This document shows positions 1 through 8,559 of a DNA stretch of 64,000 nt, one piece after another. A model generated the notes under the pieces. The model had not been told where the DNA came from, made no database searches, and was given only the letters and a program-made list of their open reading frames with translations. The stretch is from Rhizobium rhizogenes NBRC 13257 (GTDB lineage: Bacteria; Pseudomonadota; Alphaproteobacteria; Rhizobiales; Rhizobiaceae). Every line of letters begins with the position of its first letter. Positions within the stretch are counted from its first letter, which is position 1. A program made the position numbers and the translations under genes. The stretch spans positions 310,001 through 374,000 of the forward strand of contig NZ_BAYX01000008.1 of the NCBI RefSeq assembly GCF_000696095.1, written 5' to 3'.

Positions 1-655
1 TTTGCTGTTGCTGCTGCACTTGCTGCGACTTCGGGTCGAGCTGAATCTGGACGCGGCCACCGCAGGCATCCAGTTGCGCTTCGCCCGTCGCCATGTGCAC
101 GGTCAGCTGGCAGCCGGTGAAAACATTCGGCCCATCGGTCAACACGACCTTCTGACCCTTGAGGACTGCAAGCTGGTTTGCCATGTCGAAGGAGCCGTCA
201 TCCGCCGTCGCCGTCTGTGTGCCGGAGACGAGGTAGACCTTGTTGGTGACCAGAATGTGGTCGATATTGGCATCGCCGGAGACCAGCGACTGGTTCTGTT
301 CCTTGGCGGCCTTTGCGACCGGATTGTCGGTCGCCGGCTTGGCGGCGGCATCGGCGGCGGGCTGCTTCTTCTTGTAGAAGACCGTCATCTTACCGGCCTG
401 CATCGTCGTCGTGCCCTGGACAACCTTGACGTTGCCGGTAAAGACCGCCTGACTTTCGGCGTCGTGGATTTCCAGCTTGTCGCTTTCGATCTGGATCGGC
501 TGGTCGCTGGAAAGGGCGAGGCCAGGCATCTTGCTCGTCGTCGTCTGGGCGTCAGCGCCGGGCGCGGCTAAAAATGCCAGCGCACCGAAAGCACAGAGAA
601 GACCCGCCTTGCGCAGGTTGGAGTTAAAAAGGGAGTGTTGCCAATCGTTTATCAT
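1..655 (-). CDS. lptA: LptA, periplasmic LPS transport protein (3' end cut by window)
   Basis: LptA is the periplasmic bridge that carries lipopolysaccharide from the inner-membrane LptBFGC complex to the outer membrane. Reading leftwards from ATG 655, the protein has a signal peptide ending near AAPGADAQ, then the OstA/LptA fold: 'PIQIESDKLEIHDAESQAVF', 'GNVKVVQGTTTMQAGKMTV', and a later 'VYLVSGTQTATADDGSF'. About 218 codons are visible before the left edge; the visible tail is glutamine-rich (VQQQQQ). Its ATG overlaps the lptC stop by four bases (ATGA), so the two are probably translationally coupled. In related bacteria lptB, rpoN and hpf usually follow, which would lie outside this window. 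Confidence 0.93.
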   Translation of the reverse strand, partial: MINDWQHSLFNSNLRKAGLLCAFGALAFLAAPGADAQTTTSKMPGLALSSDQPIQIESDKLEIHDAESQAVFTGNVKVVQGTTTMQAGKMTVFYKKKQPAADAAAKPATDNPVAKAAKEQNQSLVSGDANIDHILVTNKVYLVSGTQTATADDGSFDMANQLAVLKGQKVVLTDGPNVFTGCQLTVHMATGEAQLDACGGRVQIQLDPKSQQVQQQQQ

Positions 656-1338
656 GAACCGCCCGGCCGTTGTTCGCTAGCTTTATTGTGGAGTGTGGTC
701 GGATCAATATTCATCCGAACCTGTCCGTCGAATTCGATTACGCTCCCCTTATCCGTCATCTTGAGCGACTGCGCAACAACCGACATGCCGCCTCTGTAGA
801 TTGCAACCTGATCCTGGCTGGAGAGGTCGCCCTTCTTGACGTCGAGGAAGGCAGTCCGGAATTCGGCGCGCAAACCATTGTCCATCAGAATGGTAAAGGG
901 ATCGGTGAGCTTCAGCGTGTCGGCCTGGCGGTCGAAATCCGCACTCTCGGCCGTCACATGTGCGATTACGTCGCTGTTGACCGGCATGGAGGCCTTGATG
1001 GACTTGAGCGTGATCATGTTCGGATTTTTGATATCCTGCAGCGCCTTCTCGGCGAGCATGGAATAATTGATGCCGTCCTTGTTACGGCCGGCGATGGCGG
1101 GACGTTCCATCACGACCTTGCCGTCTTCGATTCTCGCCCCTTCGATCTGGATGTTTTCCGGCAAATAGGCGCGGACCAGCGAGACGGCAATGAAGATCAA
1201 CGAAACGATCAGAGCGGCCAGCGGGAGGAATAGCTTCAGCTTGCGCACGCGCGTGGAATGAAAGATCGCGTCCTTATACGCGTTCCTTTCCAGCTCGGAG
1301 CCGATCGCTTGGCCGGTGGTCTCGATAGTATTGAGCAT
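652..1338 (-). CDS. lptC: LptC, inner-membrane LPS transport protein
   Basis: LptC is the bitopic inner-membrane protein that receives LPS from LptBFG and hands it to LptA. The 228-residue product has one N-terminal membrane span (about residues 35-57, 'LFLPLAALIVSLIFIAVSLV') followed by a periplasmic LptC/YrbK-type beta-rich domain ('GARIEDGKVVMERPAIAG' ... 'VTAESADFDRQADTLKL'). It is the first gene of the lptC-lptA pair; the stop TGA overlaps the lptA ATG. It is divergent from sppA across 330 bases. The family assignment rests on topology, sequence pattern and neighbour, since LptC sequences are weakly conserved. Confidence 0.9.
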   Translation of the reverse strand: MLNTIETTGQAIGSELERNAYKDAIFHSTRVRKLKLFLPLAALIVSLIFIAVSLVRAYLPENIQIEGARIEDGKVVMERPAIAGRNKDGINYSMLAEKALQDIKNPNMITLKSIKASMPVNSDVIAHVTAESADFDRQADTLKLTDPFTILMDNGLRAEFRTAFLDVKKGDLSSQDQVAIYRGGMSVVAQSLKMTDKGSVIEFDGQVRMNIDPTTLHNKASEQRPGGS

Positions 1339-1668
1339 GCAACAGGTCCGTGTTCTCTAGATCCGGAAAACTGCATTGGGTTATGCACAGACTGTGCCAA
1401 CAAGCCCGCCGGATCGTTTCGCATTATTGCATTGGCTTGCCAATATGGATTTTTTTCCGCGCCTGAGGAAATTTAGCAGAAAAACATAATGGGTGCCTGT
1501 TTCATCGGATCGGGTGACGCCCTATCTGACGAAGCACTGGACAAAAGTCCCGATATATAATCTCAACAAAGACAGCCAGCATATTCGCGAAGGATTGTGC
1601 CGGTTTCAAGGTATTATATATCCGGTTGTAGCATGCCCAGTTTACGACAAGGGGAGAGATAAGGCGTC
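1339..1668. other. Divergent intergenic region between lptC and sppA
   Basis: This 330-base stretch separates divergent lptC and sppA and must hold both promoters. I see two AT-rich patches that could be -10 elements for sppA (TATATAAT around 1554-1561 and TATTATATATC around 1613-1623), but no convincing -35 partner at normal spacing. A purine-rich ribosome-binding site (GGGGAGAGA, about 1651-1659) precedes sppA. I see no credible short gene or hairpin terminator in it. Confidence 0.4.
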
Positions 1669-2625
1669 ATGGACAGTTCTGCAATCGCAGACCGGCGGCA
1701 ATTGCGCCGCAAACTTGGCTTTTGGCGCATCATCGCCGTTCTTCTCCTGGTGGGGCTTGGTTTTGCTCTATACCGTTTCTTTGCGGCCGACCTGCCGGAT
1801 ACGCGCGGGCCGCAGATCGCCCGTGTCGCTATTTCCGGTCTCATCCAGGATGATAGCGAGCTTCTGGAGCGGCTGAAGAAGATCAAGGACAATGATCAGG
1901 TCAAGGCGCTGATCGTGTCGATCTCGTCGACCGGCGGCACGACCTATGGTGGAGAGCGGATATTCAAAGCCATCCGCGCCGTCGCCGCCAAGAAGCCCGT
2001 TGTTTCCGATATCCGCACCGTGGCTGCCTCCGCCGGCTATATGATCGCCACGGCCGGCGATGATATCGTCGCAGGCGACACTTCGATCACCGGCTCGATC
2101 GGCGTCATCTTCCAGTATCCGCAGGCGAAAGACCTGCTCGACAAGCTCGGCGTCTCGCTGGAGGATATAAAGTCGTCGCCGATGAAGGCCGAGCCGTCGC
2201 CGTTCCATCCGCCGAGCGAGGACGCCAAAAACATGATCCGCAACATGGTGATGGACAGCTACGGCTGGTTCGTTGATCTTGTCGCCGATCGCCGCAAGCT
2301 GCCGCGTGAAGAGGTGCTGAAGCTTGCGGACGGCAGCATTTTCACCGGCCGCCAGGCGTTGCAGAACAAGCTGATCGATACGCTCGGTGGCGAAGACGAA
2401 ATTCGTGCCTATCTCGATACACGCAAGGTCAACAAGGACCTGCCGATCGTCGATTGGAAGGCCGAGAACAAAACCTCGTCTTTCTTTTGGCCGGGCGCGG
2501 CTTCCTGGTTGCTAAATCTCTTCGGTTATGATGATTTTGTGAAGGGAGAGGGCTTCCAGAAAATGATGACAGAGAAGTTGTTTCTTGACGGCCTGCTTTC
2601 TGTTTGGCAGGGTGCAGCCAATTGA
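1669..2625 (+). CDS. sppA: SppA, signal peptide peptidase (S49 family)
   Basis: SppA is a membrane-anchored serine protease that degrades signal peptides left in the inner membrane. The 318-residue protein has an N-terminal anchor (about residues 18-37) and a single S49 domain, so it is the short one-domain form rather than the ~600-residue E. coli type. The likely nucleophile is Ser121 in 'AASAGYMIATAGDDI', and the likely general base is Lys173 in 'SSPMKAEPSPF', matching the Ser-Lys dyad of the family. The 'IVSISSTGGTTYGGERI' segment is the usual S49 glycine-rich strand. It is followed 27 bases later by ihfB, a pairing I recall as typical of rhizobia. Confidence 0.93.
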   Translation: MDSSAIADRRQLRRKLGFWRIIAVLLLVGLGFALYRFFAADLPDTRGPQIARVAISGLIQDDSELLERLKKIKDNDQVKALIVSISSTGGTTYGGERIFKAIRAVAAKKPVVSDIRTVAASAGYMIATAGDDIVAGDTSITGSIGVIFQYPQAKDLLDKLGVSLEDIKSSPMKAEPSPFHPPSEDAKNMIRNMVMDSYGWFVDLVADRRKLPREEVLKLADGSIFTGRQALQNKLIDTLGGEDEIRAYLDTRKVNKDLPIVDWKAENKTSSFFWPGAASWLLNLFGYDDFVKGEGFQKMMTEKLFLDGLLSVWQGAAN

Positions 2626-2652
2626 TAAATCAATGATTTAAGGGGGCAAACC

Positions 2653-2961
2653 GTGATCAAGTCGGAATTGGTGCAGATTGTTGCGGCGCGTAACCCACAT
2701 CTCTATCACCGCGACGTCGAAAATATCGTCAATGCCGTCCTCGACGAGATCACTGATGCGCTCGCCGCCGGTAACCGGGTAGAGCTACGCGGCTTCGGCG
2801 CGTTTTCCGTCAAGAACCGTCCCTCGCGCTCCGGCCGCAACCCACGCACCGGCGACACCGTGTTCGTCGAGGAAAAATGGGTTCCCTTCTTCAAGACGGG
2901 CAAGGAACTGCGCGAACGCCTCAATCCCGGTGCCGGCGACGAAGACGACGACGACAATTAA
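2653..2961 (+). CDS. ihfB: Integration host factor subunit beta
   Basis: IHF-beta pairs with IHF-alpha to bend DNA sharply at promoters, replication origins and recombination sites. The 102-residue protein shows the HU/IHF fold: the N-terminal helices ('MIKSELVQIVAARNPHLY'), then 'VELRGFGAFSVKNRPSR' and 'GRNPRTGD', the DNA-inserting beta-arm with its conserved proline. The C-terminus is an acidic tail (GDEDDDDN). The start is GTG at 2653, supported by the AGGGGG ribosome-binding site at 2641-2646; no ATG competes. It is probably co-transcribed with sppA or has its own promoter in the 27-base gap. Confidence 0.96.
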   Translation: MIKSELVQIVAARNPHLYHRDVENIVNAVLDEITDALAAGNRVELRGFGAFSVKNRPSRSGRNPRTGDTVFVEEKWVPFFKTGKELRERLNPGAGDEDDDDN

Positions 2962-3118
2962 GCGTCGTTTTGAACGATGTCCCTCGTGGATATCCCCGGT
3001 GGACATCATCGTGCCGCAACCTGGTGGCACTTGAACTCGGCCCAGTCTTTATTAATTCTGCGGCTAGAGGCGAGATGAGTGCAGTGCACGAAGGCGCTGG
3101 GATACAGGAGCGTGCGCA

Positions 3119-3451
3119 ATGACCAAGAAGATCATCAATCTGCTGATATTGCTGCCGCTCGGCATCATCCTGATCGTCTTCTGCGTCGCCAACCGGCAAT
3201 CCGCCACGCTTGCGCTCAATCCGTTCAGGCCCGAGGACCAGGTGCTTTCGCTGCATGCACCGCTGTTCGTGCTGCTATTCGTCGCACTGATCCTGGGCAT
3301 GATAGTTGGCGCGGCGGTTACCTGGGTCAACCAGGGTAAACACCGCAAGCGCGCCCGCAATCAGTCGCGCGAAGCCGTGCACTGGCATGCCGAAGCCGAC
3401 AAACATCGCAGCCGCGCCGAACAGATCGCCGGCCAGCTTCCCTCGAAGTGA
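3119..3451 (+). CDS. LapA-domain inner-membrane protein
   Basis: This is a 110-residue protein with two membrane spans (about residues 6-24 and 48-68) and a basic, histidine-rich cytoplasmic tail, the layout of the lipopolysaccharide assembly protein A (LapA/YciS, DUF1049) family. E. coli LapA acts with LapB to control LPS synthesis through LpxC turnover; whether the rhizobial protein does so is not shown. It lies 157 bases after ihfB in the same direction, as E. coli lapA lies after ihfB, which supports orthology. In rhizobia I recall trpFBA following this gene; here a chemoreceptor follows instead. Confidence 0.8.
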   Translation: MTKKIINLLILLPLGIILIVFCVANRQSATLALNPFRPEDQVLSLHAPLFVLLFVALILGMIVGAAVTWVNQGKHRKRARNQSREAVHWHAEADKHRSRAEQIAGQLPSK

Positions 3452-3769
3452 CCACCGCCGTTTCCATGCTCTTTGCCCTGTCGAGGGTATAGCAAGGTAT
3501 CGCGTCAACGATTGGCGGCATAGCGCGCTCTGGACCAGCCAGAGTGCAAGAGCACGCTATACACTTTGCGTAGCGCTATCCATTTCATGCAGGCAATTTC
3601 CTGAAGAGAGCCAAGCTTAGGGAGCGATTAATCTTCGTGACCCAATCAGCTGGGGCGGTAAATTCCAAAGATGTCGCGGCAAGAATGACGATTGCCGGCA
3701 AGCCGTCTTTTCAATTTCACATTGCCTCGGGCGCACGATGAACGTGCAGCGGCATCAGGAGACAATCCG
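3452..3769. other. Intergenic region before the chemoreceptor
   Basis: This 318-base stretch lies between the LapA-domain gene and the PAS chemoreceptor. An open frame continues upstream of the chosen chemoreceptor ATG to a TTG at 3692, but there is no ribosome-binding site there. I see no recognisable gene, RNA or strong terminator. Because a conserved neighbour pair seems to be broken here, it may mark a rearrangement junction. Confidence 0.35.
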
Positions 3770-5500
3770 ATGAAAGCAATATCATTGAATTTTGGTTCCG
3801 ACTCGGCGGGAGTGCTCGCCGCGATGGACAAATCCTTGGCCATCATCGAATTCGATGTGACCGGGAAGATCTTGACAGCAAACGCGAATTTCTGCCGCAC
3901 GATTGGCTATGAGCTCCCGGAAATCGTTGGACAACAGCATCGCATGTTCGTCGCGCCGGCTGAAGTCAGTTCGCCTGACTATTCCGAATTCTGGGCTAAG
4001 CTCGGACGGGGTGAATTCGACAGAAGGCAATACAAACGCATCGGCAAGGGCGGCAGGGAGATCTGGATCGAGGCCTCCTACAATCCGATTTTCAAGTATG
4101 GAAAACCTTACAAGGTCGTCAAAGTCGCGACCGACATAACGGCCGAAAAGCTCAAGAGCATCGAGGATGCCGGCAAGCTGAATGCCCTGTCGCGCTCGCA
4201 GGCCGTTATCGAGTTCACGCCGGATGGCCGCGTCCTCGCCGCGAATGCAAACTTTCTGGCGACGATGGGCTACGAGCTGTCGGAGATAGACGGCAAGCAT
4301 CATTCGTTGTTCTGCGATGGCACCTACGCTGCCAGTGAGAGCTATCGTCAATTCTGGCAGCGGCTGGCCAAGGGCGAATTTATCGCCGACGAGTTCATGC
4401 GTATCGGCAAGGGTGGCCGGAGGATCTTCATCCAGGCGTCGTACAATCCGATTTTCGACATGGACAACAGGGTCTTCAAAGTCGTCAAATTCGCGACCGA
4501 TGTGACCGGCCGCGTCAACAATGTCGAACAGCTCGGTGGGGCGCTCAAGCGCATGTCGGACGGCGATCTGACACAACACCTCGACATACCCTTCATTCCG
4601 ACCCTGGACAAACTCCGCCTGGACTTCAACGGTGCGGTTGGAAAGCTTCGGGATGCCATGCGGTCGGTGGCAGAAGCCGTCGGGGCAATCTCCGCCGGCG
4701 CGCAAAAGATTCATGTGGCGACTGACGACATCTCGATGCGATCGGAACAGCAGGCGATGTCCGTCGAGGAAACCGCCGCGGCACTCGAGGAAATCACCAC
4801 GACCATCGCCGATTCCAGCCATAATGCCGAGGATGCCGGGCAACTCGTTCGCGACACGCGCGATACCGCAATCCGTTCCGGAATGGTCGTACGGTCCGCC
4901 ATCGATGCCATGGCTAGGATCAAGTCCTCATCCGAGGAAATATCCAATATCATTGGTGTCATCGACGAGATTGCCTTTCAGACCAACCTGCTGGCGCTGA
5001 ATGCCGGTATCGAGGCCGCGCGTGCCGGTGATGCCGGCAAGGGCTTCGCCGTTGTTGCCCAGGAAGTGCGCGAACTGGCGCAGCGCTCGGCAAAGGCAGC
5101 GAAGGAAATCGGCGGCTTGATTGCGTTGTCGCAGGGCCACGTAAAAAGCGGTGTAGCGCTGGTGGCGGAGACCGGCACAACCTTGCAGACGATCGAATCG
5201 CAGGTTGAGCAGGCAAACAAAAATGTCTCCGCCATCGTTGAGGTCGCGAAAGAACAGGCGGTAACGCTCCGAGAAGTCAATGGTGCGGTCACGATCCTGG
5301 ATAGGGGCACGCAGCAGAATACGGCTCTGGTTCAGGAATCCGCCGTCGCGGCGCGCAGCCTGTCCGCCGAAGCCGACGAGCTCTTCGAGCTGTTGAAACT
5401 GTTCACACTCGAAGCGCGTGTGGCATCATCATCGGCAACACAAGGCCCTGCCGCAATATCGAAGAACGGCGATTGGCCGTTTCGTCGATTGGCAGGCTGA
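3770..5500 (+). CDS. Soluble methyl-accepting chemotaxis protein with two PAS domains
   Basis: This is a cytoplasmic chemoreceptor, expected to signal through CheW/CheA to the flagellar motor. The 576-residue protein has no membrane span. PAS1 (about 18-125) and PAS2 (about 140-246) are close copies of each other. A short HAMP-like linker (about 255-300) and an MCP signalling domain (about 310-540) follow. The hairpin tip 'IAFQTNLLALNAGIEAARAG' is at 401-420. PAS domains in such receptors often bind flavin or haem and sense redox or oxygen, but the ligand cannot be read here. It lacks a C-terminal CheR-tethering pentapeptide (it ends PFRRLAG). The start is ATG 3770 because AGGAGA lies at 3757-3762; an in-frame TTG at 3692 has no such site. 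Confidence 0.93.
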   Translation: MKAISLNFGSDSAGVLAAMDKSLAIIEFDVTGKILTANANFCRTIGYELPEIVGQQHRMFVAPAEVSSPDYSEFWAKLGRGEFDRRQYKRIGKGGREIWIEASYNPIFKYGKPYKVVKVATDITAEKLKSIEDAGKLNALSRSQAVIEFTPDGRVLAANANFLATMGYELSEIDGKHHSLFCDGTYAASESYRQFWQRLAKGEFIADEFMRIGKGGRRIFIQASYNPIFDMDNRVFKVVKFATDVTGRVNNVEQLGGALKRMSDGDLTQHLDIPFIPTLDKLRLDFNGAVGKLRDAMRSVAEAVGAISAGAQKIHVATDDISMRSEQQAMSVEETAAALEEITTTIADSSHNAEDAGQLVRDTRDTAIRSGMVVRSAIDAMARIKSSSEEISNIIGVIDEIAFQTNLLALNAGIEAARAGDAGKGFAVVAQEVRELAQRSAKAAKEIGGLIALSQGHVKSGVALVAETGTTLQTIESQVEQANKNVSAIVEVAKEQAVTLREVNGAVTILDRGTQQNTALVQESAVAARSLSAEADELFELLKLFTLEARVASSSATQGPAAISKNGDWPFRRLAG

Positions 5501-5509
5501 TGCGTGTAT

Positions 5510-5959
5510 CTAATCGCCGCTGAGCTGCATGTCCTTGTAGTCGCCCTCCGGCGATGCACCGTCGCCAACGATCTTGAAGCCGATGGCACGGTAGAAGGCG
5601 ATGGCGCGCGTGTTTCTCACCAGGCACTTCAGCCTGTAGCGCCGCCTGGGCCAATCCGGCAGGGCGGCGAGCAACGCCTTGCCGGCGCCGCTGCCCTGAA
5701 ATGCCGGCAGGATATAGAGCATATGGATGAAATCATCCGGTTCCCATAGCGTCAGGAAGCCGGCAATCGTGCCGCTGCTGTCCTCGCAGACGAAGATATG
5801 CTCGCCCTGCGTATGCGCGGCGAAATCCTCCCTGTGGAATCGGACGGGATCGACCCAGATGAAAGTCTGGCGGCGCACGCCGAGATAGATCTCGGCGAGA
5901 CTATCCGTGTCCTGCTCGCGTGCCGGTCGGATGGTCCATTGGTTTGCCTCAGACGTCAT
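5510..5959 (-). CDS. GNAT family N-acetyltransferase
   Basis: This 149-residue protein has the GCN5-related acetyltransferase fold, transferring an acyl group from acyl-CoA to an unknown amine. The acetyl-CoA pyrophosphate loop is in 'MLYILPAFQGSGAGKALLAA' (Q/R-x-x-G-x-G/A form), followed by 'LKCLVRNTRAIAFYRAIGFK', the usual C-terminal strand-helix. It is convergent with the chemoreceptor (9-base gap) and 20 bases downstream of coxG on the same strand, so the two may share a transcript. The substrate cannot be predicted. Confidence 0.88.
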   Translation of the reverse strand: MTSEANQWTIRPAREQDTDSLAEIYLGVRRQTFIWVDPVRFHREDFAAHTQGEHIFVCEDSSGTIAGFLTLWEPDDFIHMLYILPAFQGSGAGKALLAALPDWPRRRYRLKCLVRNTRAIAFYRAIGFKIVGDGASPEGDYKDMQLSGD

Positions 5960-5979
5960 GAGCGATCTTCAGGAGGCAA

Positions 5980-6432
5980 TCAGGTGCTGGCCTGGCCATT
6001 GATGGCGGCTGTGAAGTCAGCGAAAAACTGCTGCGCCAGTTTCTTGGCGCTGGAATCGACCAGCCGCGAGCCGAGCTGGGCGATCTTGCCGCCAACCTGG
6101 GCTTTTGCCTCATATTGCAGGATCGTCTCGTCGCCATCCTCCTTGAGAACCACATCCGCCCCGCCCTTGGCGAAGCCGGCAATACCGCCTTTTCCTTCTC
6201 CGGAGATCGTATAGCTCTCCGGCGCGTTGATGTTGGAGAGCGTCACTTCGCCGTTGAAGGAGGCGGAGACCGGGCCGATCTTCAATTTCACCGTCGCCGT
6301 CAGCTGGGTTGGCGAAATTCTCTCCAAGCTCTGGCAGCCGGGAATGCATTGCTTGAGAATGTCAGGGTCGTTCAGTGCGGCCCACACCGCATCCCGCGGC
6401 GCGGCAATCCGTTCTTCGCCGGTCATGTCCAT
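5980..6432 (-). CDS. CoxG-like SRPBCC family protein (carbon monoxide dehydrogenase subunit G)
   Basis: The 150-residue product matches the CoxG family, SRPBCC-fold proteins that in CO-oxidising bacteria recruit CO dehydrogenase to the membrane. Typical segments are 'MDMTGEERIAAPRDAVWAAL', 'DILKQCIPGCQSLE' and 'LGSRLVDSSAKKLAQQFF'. No coxSML structural genes are nearby, so here it is an orphan and may serve another molybdenum hydroxylase or bind a lipid-like ligand. ATG 6432 was chosen because GGGAGGATT lies six bases upstream; an in-frame extension to 6471 lacks such a site. It is divergent from the rRNA methyltransferase gene. Confidence 0.85.
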   Translation of the reverse strand: MDMTGEERIAAPRDAVWAALNDPDILKQCIPGCQSLERISPTQLTATVKLKIGPVSASFNGEVTLSNINAPESYTISGEGKGGIAGFAKGGADVVLKEDGDETILQYEAKAQVGGKIAQLGSRLVDSSAKKLAQQFFADFTAAINGQAST

Positions 6433-6544
6433 GCGCAATCCTCCCGATCTGGCATTTTGTCCGGGGATCATCGCAGATCGGAAAGCGCTTTGCCAAGTGG
6501 CGGCCAGATGCTATTTGCACGCACATATCAATTTCGAGACAAGC

Positions 6545-7702
6545 ATGGCGAAACACAGGGAAAGCCGGCCCGGCCAGAGAGCCGCGGGCGGCGCGAGCGC
6601 AAAATCCCCAAGGGATGCAAGGCGAGAGGCGCCCGTCAAGGCCGGCAAGCCACCGGCAAAGCCCGCGCGCGATGCCGGCCCGAGGCCGGCGGCGGTTGCG
6701 CGCGACCGTGGCGAGCGAACGGTGGAACCACGCGATGCGGCACCTGTTCCGGCGGCGCCGGAACGCCCGATGATCGTGCGCTCCGGCGAGCGTCCGGTCG
6801 AGCGCGTTCCTGTCATTCTCGAATCGTTGGGCGCCGGCGATTTCCACCTGATCGACACCGGCAACGGGCTGAAGCTCGAGCAATATGGTCCCTACCGCAT
6901 CGTGCGGCCGGAAGCGCAGGCGCTGTGGCAGCCGTCGCTTGCCCCTCATGTCTGGGACAATGCCGATTCGATTTTCACCGGCGATACCGATGAGGACGGA
7001 ATGGGTCGCTGGCGGTTTCCGCGCGAGGCGCTTGGCGAGACCTGGCCGTTAAAATTGCTCGGCGTCGATTTTCTCGGCCGCTTCACCGCCTTTCGCCACG
7101 TCGGCGTCTTTCCCGAGCAGATCGTGCATTGGGCCTGGATGAAACAACAGGTCGAAGCCGCGAACCGACCGCTGAAGGTGCTGAATCTTTTCGGCTATAC
7201 CGGCGTTGCCTCGCTGGTCGCAGCCGCCGCCGGCGCGGAGGTGACCCATGTCGACGCCTCGAAGAAGGCGATCGGCTGGGCACGCGAGAACCAGGCGCTC
7301 GGTCGCATGGAAAAGCTGCCGATTCGCTGGATCTGCGAAGACGCGATGAAATTCATCCTGCGCGAGGAACGGCGCGGCAATAAATACGACATCATCCTCA
7401 CCGACCCGCCGAAATTCGGCCGTGGTCCCAATGGCGAGGTCTGGCATCTCTTCGAACATTTGCCGTCGATGCTTGATATCTGCCGCGAGATCCTGTCGCC
7501 CAAGGCGCTTGGCCTGGTGCTGACGGCCTATTCCATCCGCGCCAGCTTCTATTCGATCCATGAGCTGATGCGGGAAACCATGCGCGGCGCCGGCGGCGTC
7601 GTCGAATCCGGCGAGCTGGTGATCCGCGAGGCCGGCCTCGACGGCAAGACGCCGGGCAGGGCGCTTTCCACATCTCTCTTCAGCCGCTGGGTGCCGAAAT
7701 GA
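6545..7702 (+). CDS. Class I SAM-dependent RNA methyltransferase (RlmI/RlmK-like)
   Basis: This enzyme is predicted to methylate rRNA with S-adenosylmethionine. The C-terminal ~300 residues form a Rossmann methyltransferase: 'VLNLFGYTGVASLVAAAAGA' (motif I), 'VTHVDASKKAIGWARENQAL', then 'DIILTDPPKFGRGPNGEVW' (the DPP catalytic motif). The first ~75 residues are rich in Ala, Pro and Arg and look disordered. The start is uncertain: ATG 6545 (385 residues) is used, but an ATG at residue 76 (about position 6770) just before the folded part would also work, and neither has a strong ribosome-binding site. Its stop overlaps the next ATG by four bases, linking it to the TrmH-family methyltransferase and lspA. 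Confidence 0.85.
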   Translation: MAKHRESRPGQRAAGGASAKSPRDARREAPVKAGKPPAKPARDAGPRPAAVARDRGERTVEPRDAAPVPAAPERPMIVRSGERPVERVPVILESLGAGDFHLIDTGNGLKLEQYGPYRIVRPEAQALWQPSLAPHVWDNADSIFTGDTDEDGMGRWRFPREALGETWPLKLLGVDFLGRFTAFRHVGVFPEQIVHWAWMKQQVEAANRPLKVLNLFGYTGVASLVAAAAGAEVTHVDASKKAIGWARENQALGRMEKLPIRWICEDAMKFILREERRGNKYDIILTDPPKFGRGPNGEVWHLFEHLPSMLDICREILSPKALGLVLTAYSIRASFYSIHELMRETMRGAGGVVESGELVIREAGLDGKTPGRALSTSLFSRWVPK

Positions 7703-8559
7703 ACCAGGACTACAGAAACGATGGCCCTCGCAAGGTCGGACAGGTCAAGGAGGTCACTTCGCTTGCCAATCCGATCATCAAGGACATCAAGGCGCTGACC
7801 AACAAGAAGTCGCGCGAGGAGAGCGGCGCTTTCCTGGCGGAGGGCCTGAAGCTGGTCATCGATGCTCTGGAGCTTGGCTGGACGATCCGCACGCTGGTTT
7901 ACGCCAAGGCCGCCAAGGGCAAGCCGTTGGTCGAGCAGGTGGCCGCCAAGACGGTCGCCGCCGGCGGGCTGGTTTTGGAAGTCAGCGAAAAGGTCATCGC
8001 CTCGATCACTCGGCGCGACAATCCGCAGATGGTGGTTGGCATCTTCGACCAGCGCTGGCGGCCGCTTAGGGACGTTAGGCCGAAAGCCGGCGAGACCTGG
8101 GTGGCGCTCGACCGCGTGCGTGATCCCGGCAATCTCGGTACCATCATCCGCACGGCGGATGCGGCCGGTGCCTCGGGCGTGATCCTCGTTGGTGAGACGA
8201 CCGATCCCTTCTCGCTGGAAACCGTGCGCGCGACCATGGGCTCGGTCTTCGCCGTTCCCGTCGTCAAGGCGACGCCGGAAGAGTTTCTGGCTTGGAAGAA
8301 GACGGCCGGCGTTTCGGTCGTCGCCACGCATCTGGCCGGCGCGGTCGACTACCGCACCATCGATTACAAGAAGAAGCCCGTCGTGCTCCTGATGGGCAAC
8401 GAGCAGTCCGGTCTGCCGGATGCCCTGGCGAAGGAGGCCGATGCGCTTGCCCGCATTCCGCAGGCCGGCCGCGCCGACAGTCTCAATCTGGCAGTGGCGA
8501 CGGCGGTGATGCTGTTCGAAGCCCGCCGCCATCTTCTCACTCTCAGCGAGACACGATGA
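7699..8559 (+). CDS. TrmH/SpoU family RNA 2'-O-methyltransferase
   Basis: This is a SPOUT-class methyltransferase that methylates the 2'-OH of ribose in rRNA or tRNA. The 286-residue protein has an N-terminal L30e-like substrate-binding domain ('KSREESGAFLAEGLKLV') and the three SpoU motifs: 'DPGNLGTIIRTADAAGA' (motif 1), 'VVLLMGNEQSGLP' (motif 2) and 'DSLNLAVATAVMLFEARR' (motif 3), which form the trefoil-knot SAM site. RlmB and TrmH subgroups cannot be separated by eye. It overlaps the gene before it and lspA after it by four bases each, suggesting a translationally coupled three-gene operon. Confidence 0.93.
   Translation: MNQDYRNDGPRKVGQVKEVTSLANPIIKDIKALTNKKSREESGAFLAEGLKLVIDALELGWTIRTLVYAKAAKGKPLVEQVAAKTVAAGGLVLEVSEKVIASITRRDNPQMVVGIFDQRWRPLRDVRPKAGETWVALDRVRDPGNLGTIIRTADAAGASGVILVGETTDPFSLETVRATMGSVFAVPVVKATPEEFLAWKKTAGVSVVATHLAGAVDYRTIDYKKKPVVLLMGNEQSGLPDALAKEADALARIPQAGRADSLNLAVATAVMLFEARRHLLTLSETR

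Noticed and set aside
1526..1561. Sigma-70 promoter for sppA with CTGACG and TATAAT
   Set aside because: The spacing between the two hexamers is 24 bases, too long for a normal promoter.
2962..3010. Terminator after ihfB
   Set aside because: CGTCGTT/AACGATG and GATGTCC/GGACATC pairs exist but are short or have long loops and lack a uridine run; not strong enough to annotate.
3692..3769. Longer chemoreceptor starting at TTG 3692
   Set aside because: No ribosome-binding site there; ATG 3770 has AGGAGA at proper spacing and begins next to the PAS domain.
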